The notes beneath the pieces are model-generated. The model ran no database searches and was not told the origin of the DNA. It saw nothing but the letters and a program-made list of their open reading frames with translations. From Sclerodactyla briareus (lineage: Eukaryota > Echinodermata > Holothuroidea > Dendrochirotida > Sclerodactylidae), in NCBI GenBank assembly GCA_026419785.1, contig JAODTK010001410.1, positions 62,001 through 126,000 on the forward strand: 64,000 nt of DNA, read 5' to 3'. Within the stretch, counting starts at the first letter, position 1. Each line of letters starts with the position of its first letter. Below, piece after piece: positions 25,143-37,003 of the stretch. The position numbers and the translations under genes are program-made.

Positions 25143-27080
25143 TGGGTGTGGTTAAGTTGAATCTCCGGGATATCGTCAAAATGTGATGAAAACGAAGAAT
25201 ATTGCAACATTTTAATCAGATGCCCTATGTGGTCAGGTCCACTTTAAAAAACAAATGTACTTGTGCGAGTAAAACGTGAACAAAGTATAATCGATGAGCA
25301 GGACTGCATGAATTTTTTCGCACATTGGGGCATATGGATCCATTACAGTGAAAAAAAAAACCCACTATAAGGGGGGGCTCCTTGGGCACAACATGGTATG
25401 ATGAGGGCATTGGGATGGTGTTATATGTAGCCTACGGGGAAAAGAGGGGTGCTCAGCATTTTATAATAGTATTTTAAAATGCCAAAGTACATCAAGTAGT
25501 GTGTGTTGCTACCGTTATTGGACGATTATCAGTGCATTCGTTAAGGTGAGCTGGTAACATGTAGAGCTTTGAAGTATGTGACGCTAATGGTGTCCCATGC
25601 GGGAGATCCGAGGTCATTGCGTCACTTTTTTCCCCCTTCTTTTCGAATCATGTTAGTGTGCTAACACGATTGCTATATTATTCAGTGCAATTGGGTTGCC
25701 AGCATTGCATCCCGAAAGAGAAACGTATTACCAAAATATAGAAACTGTCCCAATGCTGCTCTGTCTCCCTAGAAACATTTCGCTACATGTTTTGCCGTTG
25801 CTGTGTGCGTTTTTCGAATCATCCGTGGAATACCGGGTAGGTGGCGCGTGTGAGGTTCACAACTTACCACTCATAATCGTCACAATCGGCCACTTATACG
25901 ATGTCACGACCGCACCAGATTCTGAGTTGGAGGGCCACTAAGGGCAATTACATGCGACAGTTTATGTTATTATTGGGATGTGAATTGGTATTTGTTGAGA
26001 CTGAGCCATCGTCACTGTGCATGGTTAATGCCGCGATTAACTTCTCACATCTGCAATTAGGGGGGACCATCATCGAGGGATTTCCAATCCGGTGTTTTGC
26101 CCCTGTTCTCTCATGGTAAGATCCTTTTGTAGATTTCACATCGTTCTCTTCAAATTCTAGAAATCGAAGTGGTAACTGAAGCGAAACTTGCGGTGTCATA
26201 TAACGTTCAGATCCACAGTGACGGTAACCCCGTCCGTCTTATCACTCTTGGCCGTGGTAACGTCCATAGACCGGCTATCATGCCTAACTAATATATCTCT
26301 CGCCTATATCACTTTTCTCTGGAAGAAGACACTACAGAAGTATTGAACAACATTCAACAAATTTACATAGCTGGCTACACCGTTCCTAAAACTATCCTTG
26401 TCACCTGCTATTGTCTTCATGTTAAGTCTTCTTCTCACAACATCGTTCTGCAATGACTTAGCATTTCCACGAAACACAATTGCTGAAAATTTCCAATTCG
26501 GGAATTCATCAAAAGTCTGTGCTACTTTCACATTTTATAAACACCCATTTTTCAGTTACCACCGACTTCCAATTTATCAAATACAAATTGAGACAAACGA
26601 GACTACAATCTACAGACCCGATAAAATCGCTGGCGATTTGATCGCTCGTAGAGATGTGTGTCCCTTATTTTGTCCTAATAAATTTCTTCGATTCTGATTT
26701 GTTGTTCTCAGAAACAGATTGAACACCGCGATGCGAGTCAATAGCTAACCAGGAGGCGAGAAGGAAGGAATATAATCTGCTCGGAAATTTAGAATACAGT
26801 ATTAAGGGGTTGTTCACACTGATTTATCGGAATGCGATAATTTTTGAATCCATAATGGTCCTTTCATAGACACGGAGATTGGTTTTACTCGCTCAAAAGA
26901 AGCATGTTGTAGAAATACAGTTCTCTGCTATTTTCCTCACGACCCTGACATACATGATAACTAGCGTTAATTAAAATCAAACTTTATATCCTTCCATAGC
27001 GTATTACCGTTGCCCTTCCGTGGTCTTGCCCTCGCTTCTTTCTGCTTGAAAGTAGAAGTGAATCCCGTCAAGAGTAGGCT
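25143..27080. other. No established gene
   Basis: Mostly short frames. The one stretch with protein-like composition is the reverse frame at 26,304-26,531, annotated separately. A forward frame overlapping it (26,398-26,697) starts with a hydrophobic, signal-peptide-like segment, but both cannot be real. Confidence 0.4.
26304..26531 (-). other. Possible coding fragment (reverse), unrecognised
   Basis: Stop-terminated reverse frame of 75 codons with globular-looking composition, including FPNWKFSAIVFRGNAKSL and NDVVRRRLNMKTIAGDKD. An AG at a potential acceptor (...GTAGCACAG) precedes ACTTTTGATGAATTCCC near 26,519, but its pyrimidine tract is poor. It could be a last exon or a decayed transposon piece. 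I do not recognise the family. Confidence 0.2.
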
Positions 27081-27082
27081 GC

Positions 27083-27560
27083 GAGGGGGGGGGGGGGGAG
27101 TCCAGGGGTCCGGACCCCCCCCCCCCCCCGTTGTCAGAGCTATTTTCGAAAACGTTGCAATTTACCAAAAGTGGATCCAGGGCTCTGGGCAGTCGGACCG
27201 ACCCCCCCCCTCACTTCCCCCGCTATTGATGTAATATGTGCTTTGAAGATACCCTTCTACATCAGACATACTCTTCACAAGATGACATGGGACCCTCAAA
27301 AATTTTCGCGCGCTTCGCGCGCACTAACGGTTAGCTCTCTCCGAGGGCAGGCATTAACCTCCTATGGAATTCAAAACAAAATTAAAATTGTTCAATAAAA
27401 CGTTTAAAGACACGTATTTTGTAGGGCGTGGCTTGACTTGAGGGTACACTATATGAGATGAAGTTGTATTGTTAGACATTATCTGTCGCAGTAGGCACCC
27501 GCACCTCCGTGTGAACCTCCGAAAAAATTTTGGGCACTTCGCGCAAATTGCAGGTTCCGT
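27083..27560. repeat. Dispersed repeat with G/C foldback and CGCGCTTCGCGCG palindrome
   Basis: Starts with a G-run (27,085-27,098), a GGGGTCCGGACCCC palindrome and a C-run (27,115-27,129), then another GGATCCAGGG and C-rich patch. CGCGCGCTTCGCGCGC lies at 27,307-27,322 and a shorter CACTTCGCGC at about 27,537. The CGCGCTTCGCGC-type palindrome also occurs in other repeats in this window (35,131; 38,523; 39,771). Confidence 0.6.
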
Positions 27561-28065
27561 GAATTTCGTAATGTTGTGACTGTACATCCACATACTGCAA
27601 AGGTCCCACGAGCAAAGATGCGAGTACACACGCATCCATCAGTTGCTATTGCGATCTAGCCTATGATATCTTCATTCACCTCAAACTTAAACGTAAGGCG
27701 AAAGACAGTATATCCCCTGGCGAGATTCCGTGGAAATCGTTTGTAGGCTATATATAGGTGAGGAAACATGCAAAAGAGTATTCCACACTAAACTGACTGA
27801 GGTGATCTGAGTGATGAAAAGTTATCCCAAATCCGATTTGACCGACCCTATTCATCAACATTCTGAGAGTTCTCGCGCTACAGTATTGCGCGAATGTGGT
27901 GGATGTTGCGAGAGTCCCATGCCGCCTTACCACTATGGTTGGCCCGTACGTATATCGTAGTGGACAAATATAGGATTTAATGTCTGCAATAATCGAATTA
28001 TGTCTACCATTAATTCGTAGCCAATCATGGTGCCAGGAATTTGGCAGACATTATTTCGATATAGG
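27561..28065. other. No gene seen
   Basis: Short frames only; one reverse frame (27,748-27,933) is unrecognised. The right end grades into the AATTAATGTCTGC-type repeat cluster. Confidence 0.45.
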
Positions 28066-28069
28066 GACA

Positions 28070-28330
28070 TTTACTTCGGAATATATGCAGACAATCATTC
28101 GAATATATGCAGAATAATTAGAATATATGCAGACATTAATTCCATTATATATTAGAAGTATGTGTAAGACATAAATTCCTGTGTCCTGATTGCTAGAATA
28201 ATTGTAGAATAAAATTCAATTAATGTCTGCCATATATTCGAAAATTTTTTTTTTTTAAATGTCGCATATATTTGAATTAATGTCTGCATATGTTCGAATT
28301 AATGTCTGCACATATTCGAATAAGTAGAAG
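28070..28330. repeat. Inverted clusters of a ~22-bp repeat (GAATATATGCAGACATTAATTC)
   Basis: Left of centre, GAATATATGCAGA with a following CA.T.ATT recurs three times between about 28,080 and 28,145. Right of centre, the reverse complement GAATTAATGTCTGC recurs three times between about 28,217 and 28,318, separated by T- and A-runs. Related looser copies (AATGTCTGCAATAATCGAATT) begin near 27,979. The whole can fold into a long hairpin. Confidence 0.8.
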
Positions 28331-28399
28331 CATAAATCCGACTCTGATGGTGGTAATATTAATGTAGCTAAATCGGATTATATGCAAGCATTAAATACC

Positions 28400-29045
28400 C
28401 TACATTGTCAATGTTTTACGACGGTGTCTCATGGAGGAGTATATACGTTGGTGTTCGTGTGAAATCTAGTACGCAGGACATATACCGTTCTGTTTTACAA
28501 ATGCAGAGTGAGTTAATTGCCACCAATTTTTAAACGAATTCGGCGGAAGGTGGGATATGCAACAATGAAAAGCAATGAAAAGCAGTGAATAATCGCGTGC
28601 GAAGTGCATAGTATTCGAGCATTCAACACTGGAGGAAAGAAGTCATATGTTCTGACAGAGGGGGGGGTGAGGTTCGGATATCCTCGATCGGTCATCAGGC
28701 GCGGTATCAGATTTTTTGTTTTTATAAGGTGAATGAAAAAATGTATAAGACGTCGTGGGGGTATGGTGAGGTGAAAAAAGTTGGACTGCCATTTTCGCTG
28801 GAGCCGGTTGGACCCCTCGGTACACCTCCCATCTAAGAATGTACCGCCTCTCCCCTGCCCTTCATCCCAGGCACTCATAAACAACTCGCATACTCCTGCC
28901 TCTGCATGTTAAATGATACTTGGGGGACGCCGGCGCCAAACAGCCCCCCCCCCCATGCCCTCACTGGTCACGCTACTATTGTTTTCAGTTCAATTATGCT
29001 TCCAGTCATTGTGATACTCTCGTGAGGCAGGGGTTCGTTCACCGT
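28400..29045. other. No gene seen
   Basis: Short frames and a C-run near 28,945. A reverse 123-codon frame at 28,513-28,884 is unrecognised and contains G-run-derived residues. Confidence 0.4.
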
Positions 29046-29470
29046 TGGAATGAGGCCGGAGAGAGAGAGGAGAGAGCTTCCTTGGCTACCTCCAATTCGC
29101 GTATTCTTGGATACCGCTGCTAAGACTGGGTGTCCAACGGCAGGGTACCTGGGAAGCGGGTCGATGCGGTCAGCTGCTGGAGCTGCTGGATCCGTCTGTC
29201 AACTGAGCCTATGGGGGTATATGGATCGTCCACCTCCGGGGAGATTTCCCGGTCACCGTGTTCGGGTCTCAACGGGGAAACCCTTGGGTTTCGGACCCGT
29301 CCACCAGGGGGCCCCCGCGGAGCGCATGGTTGGCGCATTCGCGAGGGTACCTTGGAGAAGAGGTCGAGGGGGGGGGGAGGGGAGAGACAAGCGCAAGCCT
29401 GGTCGTTTGCTTTAGAAAAGGCCAGGTGATTTTGATGGAAGCGGCGGGTGGATGTGGCTAAGTGCCTCCC
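29046..29470. other. GC-rich block, unrecognised
   Basis: Distinctly GC-rich compared with its surroundings, with open frames of about 100-121 codons in two forward frames and about 72 in reverse. This is expected when stops are rare. None resembles a family I know. It may be an exon, a decayed mobile-element ORF or a CpG-rich repeat. A G-run lies near 29,370. Confidence 0.3.
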
Positions 29471-29983
29471 AGGCGTGTGCTCTCATGAGTGTTGTGATGG
29501 GGGCAAAATCGTGAGGAAATTGTTATGGAATGAAGGTCAGAATTAGGTGCCCCTAGGGAAGTCGCATGAGGAGAGACGACGGATTGCTTCTGCTTCAAAA
29601 TGGGGTCACAAACAATATTAAAGCCCATACAAGTACGTGAACGACACAGGTTCCGATTTGGGAGTACGATGTTGATATTTCAAAAAAGTGCCCCCGACCA
29701 AGCTATCCCCTGACGTAGGCGGCGACAGAAGGGGGAAACCTTTTTTTTTCTTTTTTAACTGCTCCATCATTTTCTCCCCGTTTATGTTAGGCGCGACCCA
29801 CGTCTGATAAAATCTCATACGACGAGTTTATCGCGATAGTGTGAGCACTCCATCCGATAAAATGATCGTACCGTAAACAGCGCTTGATATACGCAGTTTT
29901 GAACGGGATCGAGCATGGCACGCGCATACTCTTTGCAACAACCTCGAACGGATCAGTTCCAGGACCGAATAGTACAGGGTTAT

Positions 29984-30120
29984 AGTTATTTGCTGTGCCG
30001 TTGTTTCAGGACCGTGACTCTCGGACCTGTGCAACGCTGTGGTTATTTGTTGTATCGTCGTTCCAGGGCCGTTACCTCTGCATGGTTGTTGTTATTTGTT
30101 GTGACGTCGTTTCAGGACTT
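29984..30120 (+). repeat. Three diverged tandem ~50-57-bp units
   Basis: The string TTATTTG.TGT...CGT.GTT.CAGG.C recurs at about 29,986, 30,043 and 30,092, each followed by a different spacer. Confidence 0.7.
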
Positions 30121-31690
30121 GAAATGTTTTACTTGCCACAACATCGAAGTTATGAATTATCAAATAAAGAACTGTGTTTTTTCATTTGAATTTATTTGTT
30201 CAGAGCTTCCACGATTATGACCCCTACAAAATCCAATTCACCATATTGGCAGGCTAGAGTATGTAATTCAGGACTGAAAAACGAGAGCACCAATGGTACA
30301 GCAACCGATGTGAAAGCGATATAAAAAAAATGATGGATTAAAAAAAAACTGCTACAGTAAATGTGGTATCAGCTCGGCATAACCCAAGCGCCAGCCACGA
30401 CATCAACATAACTTTCGTAACCGACTAAACAAAACGTAACCGTGGAAATGAAATAGCATTACCACAGTGAACTATGAAGCATACACAATACCATGCGTGA
30501 TAATTGGGAGATATAGGATTGTGATTGCCATGGAACAGCAAACATGAATGTAAAGTCACTAGGGAGTGGCACATTTGTCCAATGCAAAATTTAAATATCC
30601 AAAGTGGAATACAAATCCGTTTACCTCGACGCCAAACGGCAGGCCCCTGTTGAAAATGATGGCGCAATAGCGAAATAGCAAATCCACACGCCGACTCTTC
30701 ACCCGTCCGGTGTAACAATTTAGGCTTGTGAGAAAGTTAGAGAAGCATTTGTTTTCCTGAGACATGGAGAAATTGAGGGTTGTTATTTGAAGAGAATGTT
30801 CCCTATTGCTTTGAGATCAGGTCGAAGTTAGCACCGGGGTTGGAAGGCATATTCTATTGGTATTTCTATTGGCCAATTCTTATTGGTATTGATTGTAGTA
30901 ATCATATGGGTTTATAGTATTGGAGATCGATTAGAGTTAGTGTAGCCATGCGACCACGCGAGACAGTGGGCCGGGCCGGGGGCCATCGACCCTGGATAAA
31001 GATTACAAAAACTAGGAAATTAGTAAACACAAAACTTTAACGGAATGATATGGAAGGGCTCAATAATTGACATGTGGTGACATGTAGAGTGAGGCATATC
31101 TATGGTCTGGGTCAGCTTCATGCTGGAGGGGACAAAACTCTGAAAACTTGTCACCACCCCCTCCCGATACTTTTGCAACAACAAGGGCCGCAGCCACTAT
31201 GGGGTCAGCGGGCCAAAAACCCCCCCCCCCCCCTCAACTTTTGGAAGGCCTCCATACAAAATGATTTTGGTCACATACAAAGTGTTTCCCATCACTGCTT
31301 CGGACCCCCCCCCCCACCCCCCCAAATTGCTCTTGACGCCCAAACTTTCAGACAGTGGCTGCGCTCTTGAACAAAATATGGATATGACGATTACTCATGC
31401 ACGTAGGTTGAGCATGTGAAGTAGATTCTCCAAGACGAAGACTATTTGCATTCACCAATAACCACGGATATATATATATATCATATATATGATAGCTGGA
31501 GGGCTCAACTGGTGGGATCGTTGAAACGAGTGATGCTTCGTTCTTAACCCAAGACTAGTCACGGCGAAAATCACCAAATGTCAACAGAGGTCAAAGTCTG
31601 GAAACCATCTGGAAAACGATAACATTTTTACCGAAAAAGCGGTAGAAAAAACTAGGGTTACCCAAGGGTCAACAGAGGTTATCGGCATGG
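30121..31690. other. No gene seen; G/C runs
   Basis: Short frames only. C-runs lie at 31,220-31,233 and 31,305-31,323. A TATATATA palindromic patch lies at about 31,468-31,490. Confidence 0.45.
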
Positions 31691-31694
31691 ACCT

Positions 31695-32500
31695 TGAGGA
31701 CACGTAACTGTAACACTAACTGAAACAACTGTAACTGTAAACACTGTAACTGAAACACTTAAAATGTGACCATGTAACTGTAACTGTGCCACTGTACTGA
31801 AAAACTGTAATGGACCACTGTAACGTAACCACTGTAACGGTAACAAAACCCCCCACGTACCTGTAAATACTGTAACTGTAACCACTGTAACTGAACAACG
31901 GTAACTGTGACCACGGTAACTGGAACACTGTAACTGTAACCACTGGTAACGAACAACTGACGGTAACCACTGTAACTGTAACCACTGTACACTGTAACCA
32001 CTGCTAACTGAAAAACTGTAACTGTAACCACTGGAACTGTAACCACTGTAACTGACAACTGTAACTAACCACTGTAACTGTAACCACGTAACTGTAACCA
32101 CTGTAACTGTGGACACTGTAACTTAACCACGTAACTGTAACCAACTGTAAACCTGAAACAACTGTAACTGTAACAACTGTTAATGTAACACTGTAACTGA
32201 AACACTGTAACTGTAACCAACTGTAACGGTAACCACTGTAACGAAACAACGTACTGTAACCACTGTAACTGTAACCACTGTAACTGAAACAACTGAACAC
32301 TGTAACTGTAACCACTGTAACGTAACCACTGTAACTGAAACAACTGTAACTGAAACAACTGTAACGTAACCATGTAACGAAACAACTGTAACTGTAACCA
32401 CTGTAACGGTAACCACGTACTGTAACCACTGTAAACTGGACCACGTAACTGCAAACAACTGTAACTGTAACCACTGTAACTGTAACACCAGGTAACACTG
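31695..32500. repeat. CTGTAAC / CCACTGTAACTGTAA minisatellite
   Basis: About 800 bases made of degenerate CTGTAAC, CCACTGTAAC and CTGAAACAA units with many one-base gains and losses. The motif lacks stop codons on the reverse strand, so several long reverse frames rich in VTVVTVTV and YSGYSYS arise there. They are by-products of the repeat and are not annotated as genes. Confidence 0.95.
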
Positions 32501-32509
32501 TGCAGCAAA

Positions 32510-33560
32510 ATGCTGAATAATGACTAATGCTTGGTGTGTACGATGAAGCAGATGATATCTATGTCACTGTGACCGTGGTTGTGCGAATTCACCAACTGTG
32601 ACGTACTGTCTTCAGTATTGATACGCTGCCGACTAGCGCCGGACCACGTCCGTTCAGTGGAGGAGTTAATGCGCATTGATGTAAGGTACAGCGCTATCTC
32701 ATTTGGTCCCGGTGGGTAGCACCCAAGAATAAGGACTTCTGACACACTAGTACAAAATATTACATGTAGAGGGCTACTGTTAGGCTACTGTTAGCAAAAC
32801 GAGCAGCGCCAATCCTTGCAATCATCGCGAGTTAAACAGGAGTCTATATCTGTGAAGTGATTTTCACTGTATGTTCGTTCACTAGTGTGTGAATAGTATA
32901 TAGTGTATTCGATGTGCATTTCTTCGTTTTGAAAATGCTGTTCAGTTATAGAAAGAAGGAGCTGGTTTTGTCAACTCGGCATTCGAAAATATGAATCTTG
33001 GGTTCTGGTTGTGTGATATAATTCTGCGGTCGATATTGGGAACTCAGGGATTGATGCCAATGAATGAAGGGGAAAATATGCCAGCATATCTCACCAAATA
33101 TCATCTCTTACTGTCTTTTCTCTGTTATTCCGACGTCGGATTTATGATAAACAACGCACCGAGGTTACTCTCAAACATTGACCTCAATGTGTTGCCAGAA
33201 TGTGGTTCATAACTGTCGGACAAAACAAATTCTTAACGATCGGAATTGATTCGGTTCATATCGAAAGAGAAAGAATGGGAATCGTAGTGATACAGCAATA
33301 ATTTAATGATACTTGTACTCATAAATAAAAGCCACGTGGTTGCACTTTCTCGGGGATACATACATGTGTATACATGCTGAACATGAATAAAACGCAAGCA
33401 GAGCCCACGCCATTGTGGTATCGTCCGCCGTCCGCGCTATAAATCCTGACTAAGGACACCTGGACAGCGTGGTAACGGATTCTCGTAATCTTTGATGTGT
33501 GATCGCCAACATCTTAAGGTATGGTACGATCAGCTGTCCATTGCATGAGAAACAGTGACT
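32510..33560. other. No gene seen
   Basis: Short frames, none recognised. GGCTACTGTTA is locally duplicated near 32,771 and 32,783. Confidence 0.45.
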
Positions 33561-33567
33561 CGACACA

Positions 33568-35790
33568 CCTATGTTCAGGGGCGCGATCCGCCACCCTTTC
33601 AAAAAATAGGGCGGGGGGGGACACACGAATGGAAGAACCATCTAAGCGAAGCGTACAAAGGAAAATTTAGCTTTTCATACTCTTCTCAGATCGCCGGAAA
33701 CGGCACTTACCAGGTCGATAGTACCATCTATATGTGTGTGTGAGTGTAAAAGACAGACAAAAAAAAGTTGTCATTGTGATACTAAGATTGTTACCGCATA
33801 TCGCACATGGTATTTTTTAGTACCTTCTCTACTCTGGCTTCGTTTGAGTGGGATCCAGGGTTCTACCGAGATCCTTGATGGGATCGAAGGGAAAAGCCAT
33901 AGGAGTATGGGACCATTCCAATTTGGCGGCAGAACATTTTTGCCCGACCTGCTACAAAGCCGTGTGTGCGCGCGGAACATTCTGCGTTTTTTCGGGCGTT
34001 TTATCGGAAAGCTCAGCAGAAAATTCAGGCATTTTTACTTTGACCCTATTTCCTTCCTAAATTATTAGAGTGGACAGAAAGATTCGAAGCATTACATCAC
34101 ATAGTTACAACGCCTATGGTAGAAAAAACGCAATGCACGCGAAACCCTTGAAAATGTATTCACTTTGGGCTATTCCAATATAAACTCGAGAATTCGGTAT
34201 GAAACATGGTAAATCCTTCCAGCGTAGGCACTAGTGGGTCCAGATTCCTCCACCTGGGGTCCGCACCTGGAAAATTAGTGAGGACTTAAGACAATTCCCA
34301 CGCGGATATCGTTTGGTTAGACAAAAATTAAATCAGTTAGACGATAATCAAATTATGATTATCACTGTGAAGCACCGCCACACAGCATATAATAAAATGA
34401 CCAGACAGTTGCCGGTTCACGTTCACAGTTCAGTAGACTGTGGCAGAACACTTACCCGACTTGAAAAAAGGTTTTAGTGGATTTCATGCAGTTATATGCA
34501 CAACATCGACTTGCAGCGTACTGATGCGCGCGACAAATTCGGCCACCAGATTCATATTCTTCTATATTTTTCTCAGAATTTGGGTAATTTTCGTTCGTGT
34601 TTTTTACTCCGAATTATCCTGCAACCGGACCGCCCCAGTCTCGGATATTATGACTGATTTACCCTATGTGGTTTTACCATGTGATATGCTTTACACTACT
34701 ATCTTGAGGCATGGGATTTACAACGTAACCCTGGGGGTTTGAGTGGAAAACGAAAATAAAGTTTTGCCAATTAGCCCCCGATATGCGGTGTATCTGCAAG
34801 GACCATTTCCACAGTCTTCCCGTGGGTCGTGATCCCCAACTTTTGGAAGTCCTCCGTACATATGTGGTTTTTCACTCTTGACCACCGGGGACCCTCAACG
34901 TCCTGCCAGGAGATTGCGCCTTGAATTTCGCAAAACCAACGTGGTGCCAGTGCAAGCTTGTTCGAGCACATCGGAACAATTTGGTCCTCATTTGAATCTT
35001 AGGCGACTGCAGCAATAATAAATTCGAAAGAGAAAAAATTGCTGAGGAGCTAGCATAGGCGTACGGAACTCTTCTGATTTTGGGGCAGAACTGTTTTGCC
35101 TGAATCTAGACGAAGAAAAGCACAACCCGTGCGCGAAGCGCGCGGAAAAGTTTGTAAGTTTTTCGGGCGCTTTATTGAAGATTCAGGCCAAGTCAGCAGG
35201 ACATTTTGGGCATTTCCTTCCTTTTGCCTGTTTTCGTCCAAGTTTTCGCCGCCGCGATTTGTTGTTAAATTTTTGCCCGAATTTTCTCATCTCAGACAAA
35301 CTTTGCGCTCGTCAAGGAATACGCAATTTGGTAAGTCTAAGCAAGAAGGCAAAGCAGTTTGGATTACAATTAGTAACTTGTGAACAAACTATGTTGCCTA
35401 GCACTCTGTCCAGACGGGGGCGTAACACTCCAAATGATTTATTGGGGGTGGAGTTTCTTCGCCCTGCGAAATAGTAAGTGCCATGTGATTTCAGGTTGCA
35501 ACAGAAAGATCTTAGAATCCGTCACTGAGGTCTAGATTTAGGTTTCACTCTGTCGGCAACAGTGACGCGAGACATTTCTGACTAGGGTGAGGGGCTAAAA
35601 TTTATTGGGGCCCAGTGAGAGGGGTCTCAGGGTTTACCTGTCCCCTTGAAAAGTTTTGGCTTGGTTGCAAATCCAGCTCAAAAATGTGTTTTTTTGTGCA
35701 AAAAGGTGCTGAACACCAAGGGCAGTAAGTAGTTCTCTTCTTTTGGTTATTGGCCTGAATCCTACCTTCCATGGGACCACCTCAGTTGGG
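33568..35790 (+). repeat. 2.2-kb dispersed element, inverted copy 2
   Basis: Direct-orientation copy of the element whose reverse complement lies at 21,145-23,410. It starts at GGGGCGCGATCCG and a G-run, followed by ACCATCTAAGCGAAGCG, then TACCGCAT and the TTTTTCGGGCGTTTTATCGG block near 33,985. A second, more diverged run of the GG.ACATTTTGGGCATTTCC.. block near 35,190-35,215 suggests internal duplication. A GTGCGCGAAGCGCGC palindrome lies near 35,130. Confidence 0.85.
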
Positions 35791-36350
35791 ATCTAGGGAA
35801 AAGGCCTGGACAGTTAGACCATTTCGCCTTTCTTAGAGAACCCAGGTTATAAATTTCGTGTTGCCGCGTACCCGTTTCGTCGACGGAAAGTGTGAAAATA
35901 TAACAAAGTTGTTCGAAGTTTGTGGCAATCCAAAGGGTAGGACCACAAAGTGATAGTTTCCTCTATCTGCAAACGTCCGTTTTAACCTTACTTAATGTGT
36001 GGAGCCAGTCCGATAATAATCCGCCTCGTATGCCAAAGCCGCTTAGTGTTTCATTACATGGAAATTTTATTGTGAATTAACTTTGTATTTTAAAAAAATA
36101 GAATAGCCTCAATTGTATATCGAATGAGGGAAAACTTTGCATAAATTTGCATCGCATAACGACCTACTAGAAACAGCAGCTACAAGGGTCGTATGCGCGC
36201 GAAGGCGCAGGAAATTGTGACACTCAGGTCGGAAATGAAGGCAACTATGTCTTTGTGAGGCTGTTTCCTCAATATTTTTCTTTCCACACAGACACTTAAG
36301 AATGTGTTGTAAACGGACATGTACTTTCGGGTCCTCATCGAGGATCAAAA
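35791..36350. other. No gene seen
   Basis: A reverse 79-codon frame (36,109-36,348) is unrecognised. The segment lies between the dispersed element and the G/C foldbacks. Confidence 0.4.
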
Positions 36351-36470
36351 TGTGGGGGGGGGGGGGGGGGGGGAAGGGGACATTTGAAATGATGTCCCCT
36401 CATTTTTCGAAGTGAGGGGACATTCATTTCAAAACGTGGTCCCCTTTTCCACCCCCCCCCCCCCCCACCT
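36351..36470. repeat. G-run/C-run foldback
   Basis: A run of about 20 G, then GAAGGGGACATTTGAAAT, a short centre (CTCATTTTTCGAAGTGAG), ATTCATTTC, GTCCCCTTTTCC and a run of 15 C. The two halves are nearly complementary, so either strand can form a long hairpin. It is followed by GGATCGACACCATGCCTATG, related to the GGCGTCGATC signature. Confidence 0.85.
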
Positions 36471-36577
36471 AAGGATCGACACCATGCCTATGCCTGCATA
36501 AATAATGATGTACCAAATCAAGGGCTAGATGTTTTGTTTCCTTTCATTCTCTGCACAGGCGTAACACGGATCAGCAT

Positions 36578-36674
36578 ATGCGTCGATCCCGGGAGGGGGG
36601 GGGGGGGGATGGGGGGATATCCCCCCAATATTTGGTCAGGGGGTTGCCCTATGTAATCATCCCCCCCCCCCCCC
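36578..36674. repeat. G-run/C-run foldback starting CGTCGATCCCGGG
   Basis: CGTCGATCC, a G-run of about 14, GGGGGGATATCCCCCC near 36,611-36,626, then a C-run of about 15 at 36,660-36,674. This is the same design as the foldbacks at 20,356 and 36,351. Confidence 0.85.
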
Positions 36675-36837
36675 AAATTGAGCAAACAGTCCTAAAAATT
36701 TGAATGACTTCTGACAAATGTATGTCTTTTTAAAGGAGTCCATCTACGAGCTGGAGTCGAAGAATATCCAACCATTGCCTTGACAATCTACTCTATTCGT
36801 GCGTGACTTCCGCACGCAGTTTCTATACGTTTCATTA

Positions 36838-37003
36838 GGGGATAAATACGAGGGTGCCGAGGGGTCGTTTTGTTGAAATTAAGACCGATGATTCGTCATC
36901 GTGGAGGCTTAAAACCCCGAGCCGAAGGCGAGGGTTTTGCCCTACGATGACTCTTCCGATCTAAATGCAACAAAAGACCGAAGTACCCTCGTTTTTATCC
37001 CCC
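36838..37003. repeat. 166-bp imperfect palindrome (foldback element)
   Basis: The left arm begins GGGGATAAATACGAGGGT and the right arm ends ACCCTCGTTTTTATCCCC. Pairing continues inward through GTCTTTTGTTG/AACAAAACGAC-like and GATGA.TC.TCATCG blocks to a centre of AAAACCCC, GAGCC, GAA, GGCGAG, GGGTTTT. The arms are about 75-80 bases with few mismatches. No target duplication was identified. Confidence 0.85.

Noticed and set aside
26398..26697. Secreted protein suggested by a hydrophobic start
   Set aside because: It overlaps a more protein-like reverse frame and shows no further domain; the hydrophobic start can arise by chance.
28070..28330. CRISPR array
   Set aside because: Repeats occur in both orientations, are diverged, and spacers are irregular; eukaryotic-type repeats surround it.
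29046..29470. GC-rich overlapping frames as a conserved exon
   Set aside because: Two forward frames and one reverse frame are open at once, as expected from GC content; no domain is visible.
31679..32508. Reverse frames of 99-164 codons rich in VTVVT and YSGYS
   Set aside because: They are the translation of the CTGTAAC minisatellite in several registers at once; stop-free by motif, not by selection.
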